From Candidatus Bathyarchaeota archaeon B63 (GTDB lineage: Archaea > Thermoproteota > Bathyarchaeia > Bathyarchaeales > DTEX01): a stretch of DNA of 5,188 nt. Made by a program: the position numbers and the translations under genes. Positions 1 to 5,188 of this stretch are shown here, piece by piece. The DNA is taken from NCBI GenBank assembly GCA_001593845.1, contig LUCF01000073.1:1-5188 (forward strand), given 5' to 3'. How positions within the stretch are numbered: position 1 is the first letter of the stretch; every line of letters begins with the position of its first letter. A model generated the notes under the pieces. The model did not search any database, was not told the origin of the DNA, and worked only from the letters and a program-made list of their open reading frames with translations.

Positions 1-342
1 CAGCCATCCTTCAGCCGGACCTGTCCCAGTGCAGGGAGAGATGGCGCTATGGCTGAGGTTTACTGTGCCGTTGTAGCTCCGTATAATCCTCTGAGGCCGA
101 TCGCCCTAGCTGCCTATCTACAGCTGGATATGTGCACGCCGAACTTCCTGATCTAGGGGCATGTGACGCTCGGCGGGGTTTACTAAAGAGGCCCTTCAGG
201 CTTGAGGATGGCTACGTTGAGGTGCCGAGGGAGTCCGGGTTTGGCATAGAGCTCGATGGGGACGCGGTGGAGGAGAAGAGGTGCCGGGTGGCTGGCGGAA
301 CCCACGCTGATCCATGGGGACGGTTCGGCGGCGGACTGGTAG
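1..342 (+). pseudogene. 3' remnant of a mandelate racemase/enolase-superfamily sugar-acid dehydratase (D-galactonate dehydratase-like)
   Basis: This is the C-terminal end of a gene that begins before the window. Family motifs occur in the right order but in different frames. Frame 3 gives AILQPDLSQC (bases 3-32). Frame 1 gives AMAEVYCAVVAPYNP and then TPNFLI, ending at a TAG (154-156). Frame 3 then gives LKRPFRLEDGYVEVP and GFGIELD (about 180-260). Frame 1 returns with EPTLIHGDGSAADW and TAG at 340-342. E. coli DgoD, as I recall it, has the same order: QPDLSHAGG, AMAE/GMAE, LAPHCPLGPIALAA, PGLGVEID and a final NSVAEW. At least three frame changes and one in-frame stop separate the blocks, and the linkers between them are shorter than in the family. 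The APH histidine, catalytic in galactonate dehydratases, reads as Tyr (82-84). Intact members dehydrate aldonic acids to 2-keto-3-deoxy acids; this copy should not. Sequencing error is the main alternative. Exact substrate class is uncertain. Confidence 0.82.
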
Positions 343-346
343 GGGC

Positions 347-1393
347 CTAGGAGACTGCATCCTCGGCTTTGAGGTTGCGGTAGAACCCCTCAGGCTTGAG
401 CTCCACGAATTCATCTGTCTGCTCGACGATGTGTTTCCGGATGTCAACGCATAGGTGGCACTTGGAGATATAGCCCTTCCTTAGTTCTCGGTAGCCGTAC
501 TCCTCCACGGCGAACCTGTATAGCAGCTCGATCCCCCTGTCTGAGACGAGACGGGCGAGTATGGGCTTGTCGTCGAGCTCTATCCCCGAGCAGATCTCAT
601 CCATCCTCCTAGCGTCCCCGAGGGATATACCCCCGCAGTAACCGGTCATGTAATTGCAGTAATTATCGACATGGATGTGCCACGGCCTCGTCAGCTCCGC
701 CCTGCATGACATGCAGAAGAAATCCTCAGCCGGATGCCTCGGGAAGAGGTGCCTAAGCTCATAGCAGGCTCTGCCCATCGGGAGGAGCTCGGCATAATAC
801 ATGCTTGACGCTCCGGCTGTTCTGAGGTAATCCTCAAACCGTATGGTTCCCCGGACGCCAAGCCTCTCAATCTGATGGAGGAAGCCTTCTTGGTAGATCA
901 TCAAGTTCGCTTGGAATATCTCCCTCGCAGCCCTTATCGCCCTTAGAGTTCTCTCGAATGGGACATACTCCAGGATGAATGGGTTTACGCTTATGAGTAT
1001 GCCGTGAAGCCCAGCCTCCTTCAGTTGATTAAGGCTCTCCCTAGCCGACTCATCCGTGGCCGCCCAGAAGCAGTTCGTCTCAACGAAGAGTGAGGGCATC
1101 CCAAGTCTATCCGCCATCCTCACGAGGTCCAGAAGTAGATCTGGGTTGAGGAATGGCTCGCCGCCCGTGAGGTGGAGGCCGAGGTTGACCCCGACCTGCC
1201 GGTATCCGCTGGGGTATCTCCCCCTGAATGCTTCTGAGAGGTTTCTCATCACCCTCTCAGCGTCCTCCAGCCTCATCCAGTCTGCCTCCCACCTAGGCGA
1301 GCATGCATACATGCAGTGTCTACATCTGCTGTTGCATTTGTAGCTGAGAAAGATACCTCCCGAGATCGGCTTCGGAACCCTTAGGGTATCCAT
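347..1393 (-). CDS. Radical SAM protein with SPASM-like C-terminal cysteine region, function unknown
   Basis: The protein has 348 residues. Near the N-terminus, C20-x3-C24-x2-C27 (CNSRCRHC) is the radical SAM 4Fe-4S motif, and LTGGEP at 75-80 is the strand-2 SAM-binding motif. ETNCFW (105-110) and ILISVNP (132-138) fit later strands of the partial TIM barrel. The C-terminal part carries more cysteines: C210, C227-x2-C230, C246-x6-C253, C268 and C312-x2-C315. This resembles an auxiliary-cluster (SPASM/twitch-like) domain, though the spacing is not a standard SPASM pattern I can name. No signal peptide or membrane segment is visible, so it should be cytoplasmic. The ATG at 1393-1391 follows GGAG with only a 3-nt gap and a TATA-like box about 40 bp upstream, and no other in-frame start precedes the first cluster cysteine. 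It is divergent from the GGR gene and convergent with the dehydratase remnant. The substrate cannot be told from sequence or neighbours; peptide or cofactor maturation is only a guess from the SPASM analogy. Confidence 0.9.
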   Translation of the reverse strand: MDTLRVPKPISGGIFLSYKCNSRCRHCMYACSPRWEADWMRLEDAERVMRNLSEAFRGRYPSGYRQVGVNLGLHLTGGEPFLNPDLLLDLVRMADRLGMPSLFVETNCFWAATDESARESLNQLKEAGLHGILISVNPFILEYVPFERTLRAIRAAREIFQANLMIYQEGFLHQIERLGVRGTIRFEDYLRTAGASSMYYAELLPMGRACYELRHLFPRHPAEDFFCMSCRAELTRPWHIHVDNYCNYMTGYCGGISLGDARRMDEICSGIELDDKPILARLVSDRGIELLYRFAVEEYGYRELRKGYISKCHLCVDIRKHIVEQTDEFVELKPEGFYRNLKAEDAVS

Positions 1394-1428
1394 CTTCTCC
1401 AGCCTTCGATTCTCATTTGTTCCAGAGC

Positions 1429-1440
1429 GATTAATAAAGG
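1429..1440 (-). promoter_or_regulatory. TATA-box promoter of the radical SAM gene
   Basis: Read on the minus strand this stretch is CCTTTATTAATC, a good archaeal TATA-like element. Its centre is about 41 bp upstream of the ATG at 1393, so transcription starting some 25 bp downstream of the box would leave a leader of roughly 15 nt containing the GGAG ribosome binding site (1397-1400). No clear BRE purine tract is visible. The start site is inferred, not observed. Confidence 0.55.
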
Positions 1441-1459
1441 CCAGTCATAGATAATTTTT

Positions 1460-1493
1460 AACTGGGACGCTCAATCCTTTATATGTCCCGGTT
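1460..1493. repeat. Imperfect inverted repeat flanking the GGR-operon TATA box (candidate operator)
   Basis: The left arm AACTGGGAC (1460-1468) and the right arm GTCCCGGTT (1485-1493) match as inverted repeats at 8 of 9 positions. The 16-bp spacer contains the TATA-like TTTATAT. Arm centres are 25 bp apart. A further half-site-like CCAGT lies at 1441-1445, opposite in orientation to ACTGG at 1461-1465. A dimeric repressor bound here would block TBP/TFB at the rightward promoter and sit close to the leftward one. The repeat itself is seen directly; the regulatory role is inference. Confidence 0.45.
1478..1484 (+). promoter_or_regulatory. TATA-box promoter of the GGR-dph6 operon
   Basis: TTTATAT is the best TATA-like element between the divergent genes on this strand. 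Initiation about 25 bp downstream, near 1504-1508, would give a leader of roughly 45-50 nt before the TTG start at 1553. An AT-rich stretch at 1451-1460 is a weaker alternative. The box sits inside the 1460-1493 inverted repeat. Confidence 0.55.
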
Positions 1494-1552
1494 TAGACTA
1501 TCCGTGGAAGGATAACGGTATGACTCTTCATGTCCAGTTGGGATGATGCGTC

Positions 1553-2941
1553 TTGGAAAGGTATGATGTGATAGTTGTTGGCGCCGGCACCGCCGGATGC
1601 GTGGCGGCGATGACCCTGGCCTCTAAGGGATTTGATGTCTGCCTGATAGACCGGAAGGACAGAAGGGCCATAGGCGATAAGGTCTGCGGCGACGCCGTTG
1701 GTAAGCATCACTTCGACGCCCTCGGCCTGCCATATCCATCCGGGGAGGAGAAGGAGGGCGACATCGTAGGCGTCAAGATCTACTCCCCAGATCGGGAGTC
1801 AGTATTCCGGATATCCGGCTACGGCCTGACGGGGTTCATGATCAACCGCCACCTCTTCGGCCAGAGGCTGCTGAAGTACGCGCTGGACGCTGGTGCCGTT
1901 CTGATGGATAAAGTCCACGTCTCAGCCCCCATCCTCAAGGACGGCTCGGTGAGGGGAGTTATAGCCTCTGAGATCAGAAGAGGGGAGAAGCTGGAGATCC
2001 TCAGCGACGTGACTATAGATGCGAGCGGGGTTGCAGCGGTCATCCGTAGGAGGCTGCCGCCCGAGATCGGCATAGAGAAAGAGATCAGCTGGGAGGACAA
2101 GGTTGTCTGTTACAGGGAGATCAGGCAATTAAGTGGGGAGATCGAGGATCCTGAGTTCTGCGAGATATACCTCAACTTGACTGTTGCTCCCGGCGGGTAC
2201 ATCTGGGTATTTCCGAAGAGGAACGGAGTTGTTAATGTCGGCCTAGGCGTGGCATCGACGCCCAACCATCCGAACCCGAAGGATCAGCTCTACAGATACG
2301 TGCTGAGCGAGCCTCTCTTCGAGGGGTCCTCTCTGCTGCATGGTGGAGGGGGGATAGTCCCAACTAGGAGGCCGATAGACTCCCTCGTCGGGGGAGGCGT
2401 CGTCGTGATAGGCGATGCGGCTTGCCAGGTCAACCCGATCCATGGAGGGGGGATAGGGCCTTCGATGATGGGCGGTAAGATATCCGGTGAGGTCCTATCC
2501 GAGGCACTGGATAGTTGGGAGCCTACCCCCAAGTCGCTCTGGCCGATCAACGTCAGGTTCATGAAGGGCTACGGCAAGAAGCAGGCTGGGCTTGATGTCT
2601 TCAGGATCTTCCTCCAGGGCATAACAGATGAGGACCTGAACTACGGAATGAAGTACGCGGTGATCACTGAGGATGATCTGCTGAAGGCAAGCATGGGGGA
2701 GCCCATACGCTTAAACATCGAGGAGGCCACGAGGAGAATCTTCCTCGGGCTTGGGAGGCTTAGGCTCCTCCGGTCGCTTTATAAGATGGCGAGGACCCTG
2801 AGGGAAGCCCGACGCCTATACGAGAGGTACCCATCATCCCCCGATGAATTTCCGAGGTGGAGGATGGAGATCAGGAGGATCTTCGATGAGGCGAAGGCCT
2901 CCTTCTGGCATGAATCAACCATAACGAGACGGCGGGCATGA
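1553..2941 (+). CDS. Geranylgeranyl reductase family FAD-dependent oxidoreductase
   Basis: The protein has 462 residues and an N-terminal Rossmann FAD site: G10-x-G12-x2-G15, with D33 ending strand 2. KVCGD (43-47) holds the conserved GGR cysteine (C45). PGGYIWVFP (213-221), followed eight residues later by GLG (230-232), fits the PxxYxWxFP...GxG isoprenoid-binding motif described for archaeal geranylgeranyl reductase. GDAA at 287-290 and PIHGGGIGP at 295-303 form the second FAD motif. Homologues reduce geranylgeranyl chains of archaeal ether lipids to phytanyl chains, at the membrane face; some act on quinone side chains or geranylgeranyl diphosphate, so the substrate is not certain. The start is TTG: an in-frame TGA at 1544-1546 lies just upstream and no ATG or GTG precedes the FAD motif. 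GGATGATG at 1541-1548 is a weak ribosome binding site. The stop overlaps the next start by ATGA, which points to an operon with dph6. Confidence 0.92.
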   Translation: MERYDVIVVGAGTAGCVAAMTLASKGFDVCLIDRKDRRAIGDKVCGDAVGKHHFDALGLPYPSGEEKEGDIVGVKIYSPDRESVFRISGYGLTGFMINRHLFGQRLLKYALDAGAVLMDKVHVSAPILKDGSVRGVIASEIRRGEKLEILSDVTIDASGVAAVIRRRLPPEIGIEKEISWEDKVVCYREIRQLSGEIEDPEFCEIYLNLTVAPGGYIWVFPKRNGVVNVGLGVASTPNHPNPKDQLYRYVLSEPLFEGSSLLHGGGGIVPTRRPIDSLVGGGVVVIGDAACQVNPIHGGGIGPSMMGGKISGEVLSEALDSWEPTPKSLWPINVRFMKGYGKKQAGLDVFRIFLQGITDEDLNYGMKYAVITEDDLLKASMGEPIRLNIEEATRRIFLGLGRLRLLRSLYKMARTLREARRLYERYPSSPDEFPRWRMEIRRIFDEAKASFWHESTITRRRA

Positions 2942-3612
2942 AGGTTGTCGCGCTGATCAGCGGAGGGAAAGATTCCGCCCTCGCCCTTCATAGGGCCTTG
3001 AGAAGAGGGTACGACGTTAAGTATCTCCTAACGATGATCCCCCGCAGGCAAGACAGTTGGATGTTCCACTACCCAAACGTCAGGTTTACAGGCCTATTCG
3101 CGGAGGCATGCGGCCTCCCACTTGTTAAGGCCGAGACATCCGGGGATAAGGAAAGGGAGCTGGAGGATCTGAAGCGGCTGCTAGCTGGATTAGATGTTGA
3201 GGGCGTGGTCTTCGGGGCGATCCGCTCAGCCTATCAGAGGAGCCGGCTGGACAGCATCTGCAGGGAGATCGGCTTGGAGTCGATCGCCCCCCTCTGGCAT
3301 GAGGATCCCCGTAGGCTCATGGATGAGCTCATAACGGGCGGCTTCCATGTGATCTTCACGGGCGTCTATGCCTATGGCCTGGATAGTGGGTGGCTTGGGA
3401 GGAGGCTTGATCGGTCCGCCCTGAGGGAACTTGAGAGGCTGAGCAGGGAGTATGGGATCTCGATAGTTGGGGAGGGTGGGGAGTACGAGACGATGGTTCT
3501 CGACGCGCCTTACTTCAGGAAGAGGATCAGGATAGTCAAGGCGAGGACGGTCTGGGAGGGGGAGAGCGGCTACCTGCTCGTTGAGGACGCTGAGCTTGAG
3601 GATAAAATCTAA
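2938..3612 (+). CDS. dph6: Diphthine--ammonia ligase (Dph6/MJ0570 family)
   Basis: The protein has 224 residues, the usual length of single-domain archaeal Dph6. SGGKDS at 8-13 is the PP-loop of N-type ATP pyrophosphatases. Family-specific blocks follow: YQRSRLD (about 98-104), GLDSGWLGRRLD in the middle, and GEGGEYET at 178-185, with DAPYF just after. The family adenylates diphthine on the EF-2 histidine and adds ammonia, the last step of diphthamide synthesis, in the cytoplasm. The ATG overlaps the TGA of the upstream reductase (ATGA, 2938-2941). There is no good ribosome binding site of its own (only a GGCGGG stretch), so translational coupling is likely. The product ends with SGYLLVEDAELEDK, like complete homologues, so the gene is intact. 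Other Dph genes are not in the window. The reductase partner is probably linked only by co-transcription. Confidence 0.93.
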   Translation: MKVVALISGGKDSALALHRALRRGYDVKYLLTMIPRRQDSWMFHYPNVRFTGLFAEACGLPLVKAETSGDKERELEDLKRLLAGLDVEGVVFGAIRSAYQRSRLDSICREIGLESIAPLWHEDPRRLMDELITGGFHVIFTGVYAYGLDSGWLGRRLDRSALRELERLSREYGISIVGEGGEYETMVLDAPYFRKRIRIVKARTVWEGESGYLLVEDAELEDKI

Positions 3613-3616
3613 TCAA

Positions 3617-3637
3617 TGTGCATTTTTGTACACAAAA
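3617..3637. promoter_or_regulatory. Candidate TRP-box-like operator upstream of trpB2
   Basis: TGTACA at 3627-3632 is a perfect palindrome at the core of a larger repeat, TTTTGT/ACAAAA (3624-3629 and 3632-3637). A one-mismatch copy, TGTGCA, lies at 3617-3622, exactly 10 bp away. Another, TGTTCA, lies at 3657-3662, 30 bp from the perfect copy and on the other side of the TATA box. TGTACA is, to my knowledge, the TRP-box consensus bound by TrpY in Methanothermobacter, where trpB2 is a target. Whether this organism has a TrpY homologue cannot be seen here. Confidence 0.4.
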
Positions 3638-3650
3638 GTCTTAAATATTA
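3633..3650 (+). promoter_or_regulatory. BRE/TATA promoter of trpB2
   Basis: The purine-rich ACAAAAG tract is followed by TTAAATATTA (3641-3650), a good archaeal BRE plus TATA arrangement. Initiation about 25 bp downstream, near 3670, would leave a leader of some 30 nt before the ATG at 3700. The element supports transcription of trpB2 independent of dph6 and argues against translation starting upstream of it at 3616 or 3652. Confidence 0.65.
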
Positions 3651-3686
3651 CATGTTTGTTCATCTTCTTCATTCCGAATCGGAGCT

Positions 3687-3691
3687 GGTGA
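3687..3691 (+). promoter_or_regulatory. Ribosome binding site deciding the trpB2 start
   Basis: GGTGA matches the anti-Shine-Dalgarno end of archaeal 16S rRNA and lies 8 nt before the ATG at 3700. An in-frame GTG at 3688, with GGAG at 3681-3684 only 3 nt ahead, would add four residues and is the less likely start. Confidence 0.65.
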
Positions 3692-3699
3692 CGGCAAAG

Positions 3700-5082
3700 A
3701 TGCGGAGCAAGAAGATACTCCTAGATGAGTCTGAAATCCCGAAGCATTGGTACAACATACTGCCGGATCTACCTGAGCCTCTGCCCCCGCCGATAGATCC
3801 CTCCACTAAGGAGCCAGTTCAGCCTGAGAAGCTGCTGGCCCTCTTCCCAAAGGAATGCGTGGGGCAGGAGGTAAGCCAGGAGAGGTTCATACCCATACCA
3901 GAGGAGATACGGGAGGTCTACAGAACATGGAGGCCAACCCCGCTCTTCAGAGCTGAGAGGCTTGAGGAGGCCTTAGACACGCCGGCTAAGATCTACTATA
4001 AATATGAGGGGGTGAGTCCCCCCGGCAGCCACAAGCCCAACACGGCGGTCGCCCAAGCATACTACGCGATGAAGGAGGGGGTCAAGAGGCTCGCGACTGA
4101 GACAGGAGCGGGGCAGTGGGGCTCAGCCCTCGCCTTCGGCTGCAGGATGTTCGGTATGAAGGCAACTGTCTACATGGTTAAGGTGAGCTACAACCAGAAG
4201 CCATACAGGAAGGTGATGATGCAGGCTTGGGGGGCTGAGGTCTACCCAAGCCCAAGCGACAAGACTGAGAGCGGCAGGAGGATCCTCAAGGAGAACCCGG
4301 ACAGCCCCGGGAGCCTCGGAATAGCGATAAGCGAGGCTGTTGAGGACGCCCTCACCCACGACGACGCGAAGTACTCGATAGGCAGCGTAGCGAACCATGT
4401 CCTGCTCCATCAGACAGTGATTGGGCAGGAGGCTCAGGTGCAGCTCAGCCAGGTGGATGAATACCCCGACATAGTCATAGGCTGCATAGGCGGGGGAAGC
4501 AGCTTCTCAGGGCTTTACTGGCCATACTACTACGAGAAGGTCTCAGGTAAGGCGCCGAAGGACCTGGAGTTCCTGGCTGTTGAGTCCACCGCCTGCCCAT
4601 CCGTTACGAAGGGCTTCTACACCTACGACCACGGAGACACCGCAAGGATCACACCGATGTTCAAGATGCACACTCTGGGGCACACATTCATCCCTCCGCC
4701 TATCCATGCTGGTGGGCTTAGATACCACGGGATGGCCCCGACCCTCTGCTTACTGAACCGGAAGGGCATAGTCAGAACGGTCGCCTATAATCAGGTTGAG
4801 GTCTTCGAGGCCGCAAGTCTATTCATAAGGACTGAGGGTATAATCCCAGCCCCTGAGCCCTCCCACGCCATAAAGGCCGCGGTCGATGAGGCGCTCAGAT
4901 GCAAGGAGACGGGTGAGGAGAAGACGATCCTCTTCCTGCTCTGCGGTCATGGACACTTCGACATGCAGGCCTTCGACGATTACTACTCGGGGAACCTACT
5001 GCCCTACGAGTATCCGGAGGAGAAGGTCAAGGAAGCAATGCAGAAACTGAAGAAGCTCTACCCCTGGTTGAAGATCGAATAA
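3700..5082 (+). CDS. trpB2: Tryptophan synthase beta chain, TrpB2 type
   Basis: From the ATG at 3700 the protein has 460 residues, in the longer TrpB2 range rather than the ~400 of TrpB1. After an N-terminal WYNILPDLPEPLPPP block come RPTPLFRA, then YEGVSPPGSHKPN with the PLP lysine at K112. TETGAGQWG follows, with the catalytic glutamate at E134. The phosphate-binding loop reads GGGSS (264-268), and CGHGHFD (415-421) is near the C-terminus. VSPPGSHKPN in place of the TrpB1 LxHTGSHKxN form, and QWG in place of QHG, mark the TrpB2 branch. The enzyme joins indole and L-serine to make tryptophan in the cytoplasm; TrpB2 enzymes often work without TrpA or have been proposed for indole salvage. No trpA or other trp gene is visible nearby. 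It has its own promoter and a TGTACA site, suggesting regulation separate from the upstream operon. The frame stays open upstream to 3616, but that stretch covers the promoter. Confidence 0.95.
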   Translation: MRSKKILLDESEIPKHWYNILPDLPEPLPPPIDPSTKEPVQPEKLLALFPKECVGQEVSQERFIPIPEEIREVYRTWRPTPLFRAERLEEALDTPAKIYYKYEGVSPPGSHKPNTAVAQAYYAMKEGVKRLATETGAGQWGSALAFGCRMFGMKATVYMVKVSYNQKPYRKVMMQAWGAEVYPSPSDKTESGRRILKENPDSPGSLGIAISEAVEDALTHDDAKYSIGSVANHVLLHQTVIGQEAQVQLSQVDEYPDIVIGCIGGGSSFSGLYWPYYYEKVSGKAPKDLEFLAVESTACPSVTKGFYTYDHGDTARITPMFKMHTLGHTFIPPPIHAGGLRYHGMAPTLCLLNRKGIVRTVAYNQVEVFEAASLFIRTEGIIPAPEPSHAIKAAVDEALRCKETGEEKTILFLLCGHGHFDMQAFDDYYSGNLLPYEYPEEKVKEAMQKLKKLYPWLKIE

Positions 5083-5188
5083 GTAGCCAGGAGTAGCCTA
5101 ACCAACATCCGCCTCATTTTTTATTCAAAGATGATTGTTGTCTGATTTCCTTTTGAGAAGACGCAGATCACGTTATCAGCCCGTTAGT
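5083..5188. other. 3' flanking region without a supportable gene
   Basis: These 106 bases follow the trpB2 stop. They are AT-richer than the coding regions and carry a T-run. A frame from TTG at 5135 stays open to the edge for 18 codons, but it follows a TGA directly and has no ribosome binding site. I cannot assign a gene on either strand. Confidence 0.5.
5117..5125 (+). terminator. T-rich intrinsic terminator of trpB2
   Basis: TTTTTTATT starts 35 bp after the trpB2 stop. Archaeal RNA polymerases commonly terminate at U-runs without a strong hairpin, and no hairpin is seen just upstream. A second pyrimidine-rich run, TTTCCTTTT (5146-5154), may act as a back-up. Confidence 0.5.

Noticed and set aside
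132..350. A 72-residue ORF starting at GTG that could be called a small gene
   Set aside because: Only its middle part matches a family (C-terminal LEDGYVEVP...GFGIELD of sugar-acid dehydratases). It is one frame of the degraded gene, and its end runs past the ancestral stop that gives DGSAADW in another frame.
1056..1343. Plus-strand open frame opposite the radical SAM gene
   Set aside because: It is antisense to the conserved C-x3-C-x2-C and GGEP coding region, and its translation is serine/arginine-rich with no motif.
1819..2562. Several antisense open frames across the reductase gene
   Set aside because: They are mirror frames of a well-supported FAD reductase, with no recognisable domains, promoters or ribosome binding sites.
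3616..3699. N-terminal extension of trpB2 starting at ATG 3616 or ATG 3652
   Set aside because: The extension covers the BRE/TATA promoter, has no family similarity, and a GGTGA ribosome binding site correctly precedes ATG 3700.
5135..5188. Possible start of another gene (TTG, open to the window edge)
   Set aside because: There are only 18 codons, a TGA directly upstream and no ribosome binding site or promoter; an open stretch this short is expected by chance.
1..5188. CRISPR arrays, tRNA or rRNA genes, insertion sequences, attachment sites
   Set aside because: I saw no regularly spaced repeats, no tRNA-like arm patterns, and no transposase or terminal repeats on either strand.

Overview
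This window looks like a moderately GC-rich archaeal chromosome. The evidence is a geranylgeranyl-reductase-family flavoprotein, an archaeal-type diphthine--ammonia ligase (Dph6), a TrpB2-type tryptophan synthase beta chain, TATA-like boxes about 40-75 bp upstream of starts, a GGTGA-type ribosome binding site, and heavy AGG (Arg) and ATA (Ile) codon use. A lineage near the Thermoproteota/Bathyarchaeia is plausible, but there is no marker here that fixes the class.

Layout. Bases 1-342 (+) hold the decayed 3' end of a mandelate racemase/enolase-superfamily sugar-acid dehydratase, most like D-galactonate dehydratase. Family motifs follow in the right order but in alternating reading frames. Its ancestral stop lies 4 bp from the stop of a convergent, intact radical SAM gene of unknown function (347-1393, -). 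Bases 1394-1552 form a divergent intergenic region with one promoter in each direction and a 9-bp imperfect inverted repeat around the rightward TATA box. Next come a GGR-family FAD reductase with a TTG start (1553-2941, +) and dph6 (2938-3612, +), which overlap by ATGA and form an operon. trpB2 (3700-5082, +) has its own promoter, with a TGTACA palindrome just upstream of the TATA element. This resembles the TRP box bound by TrpY in Methanothermobacter. The last ~105 bases hold a T-rich terminator and no supportable gene.

How the genes fit together. The GGR-dph6 pair probably joins housekeeping functions, membrane isoprenoid saturation and EF-2 diphthamide synthesis, by co-transcription and not as a biochemical pathway. 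trpB2 makes tryptophan from indole (or an equivalent donor) and serine, and no trpA or other trp gene is visible. I see no mobile element, CRISPR array, RNA gene or defence system. The points most worth following up are the degraded dehydratase, the uncharacterised radical SAM protein with its C-terminal cysteine set, and the candidate TRP-box promoter.
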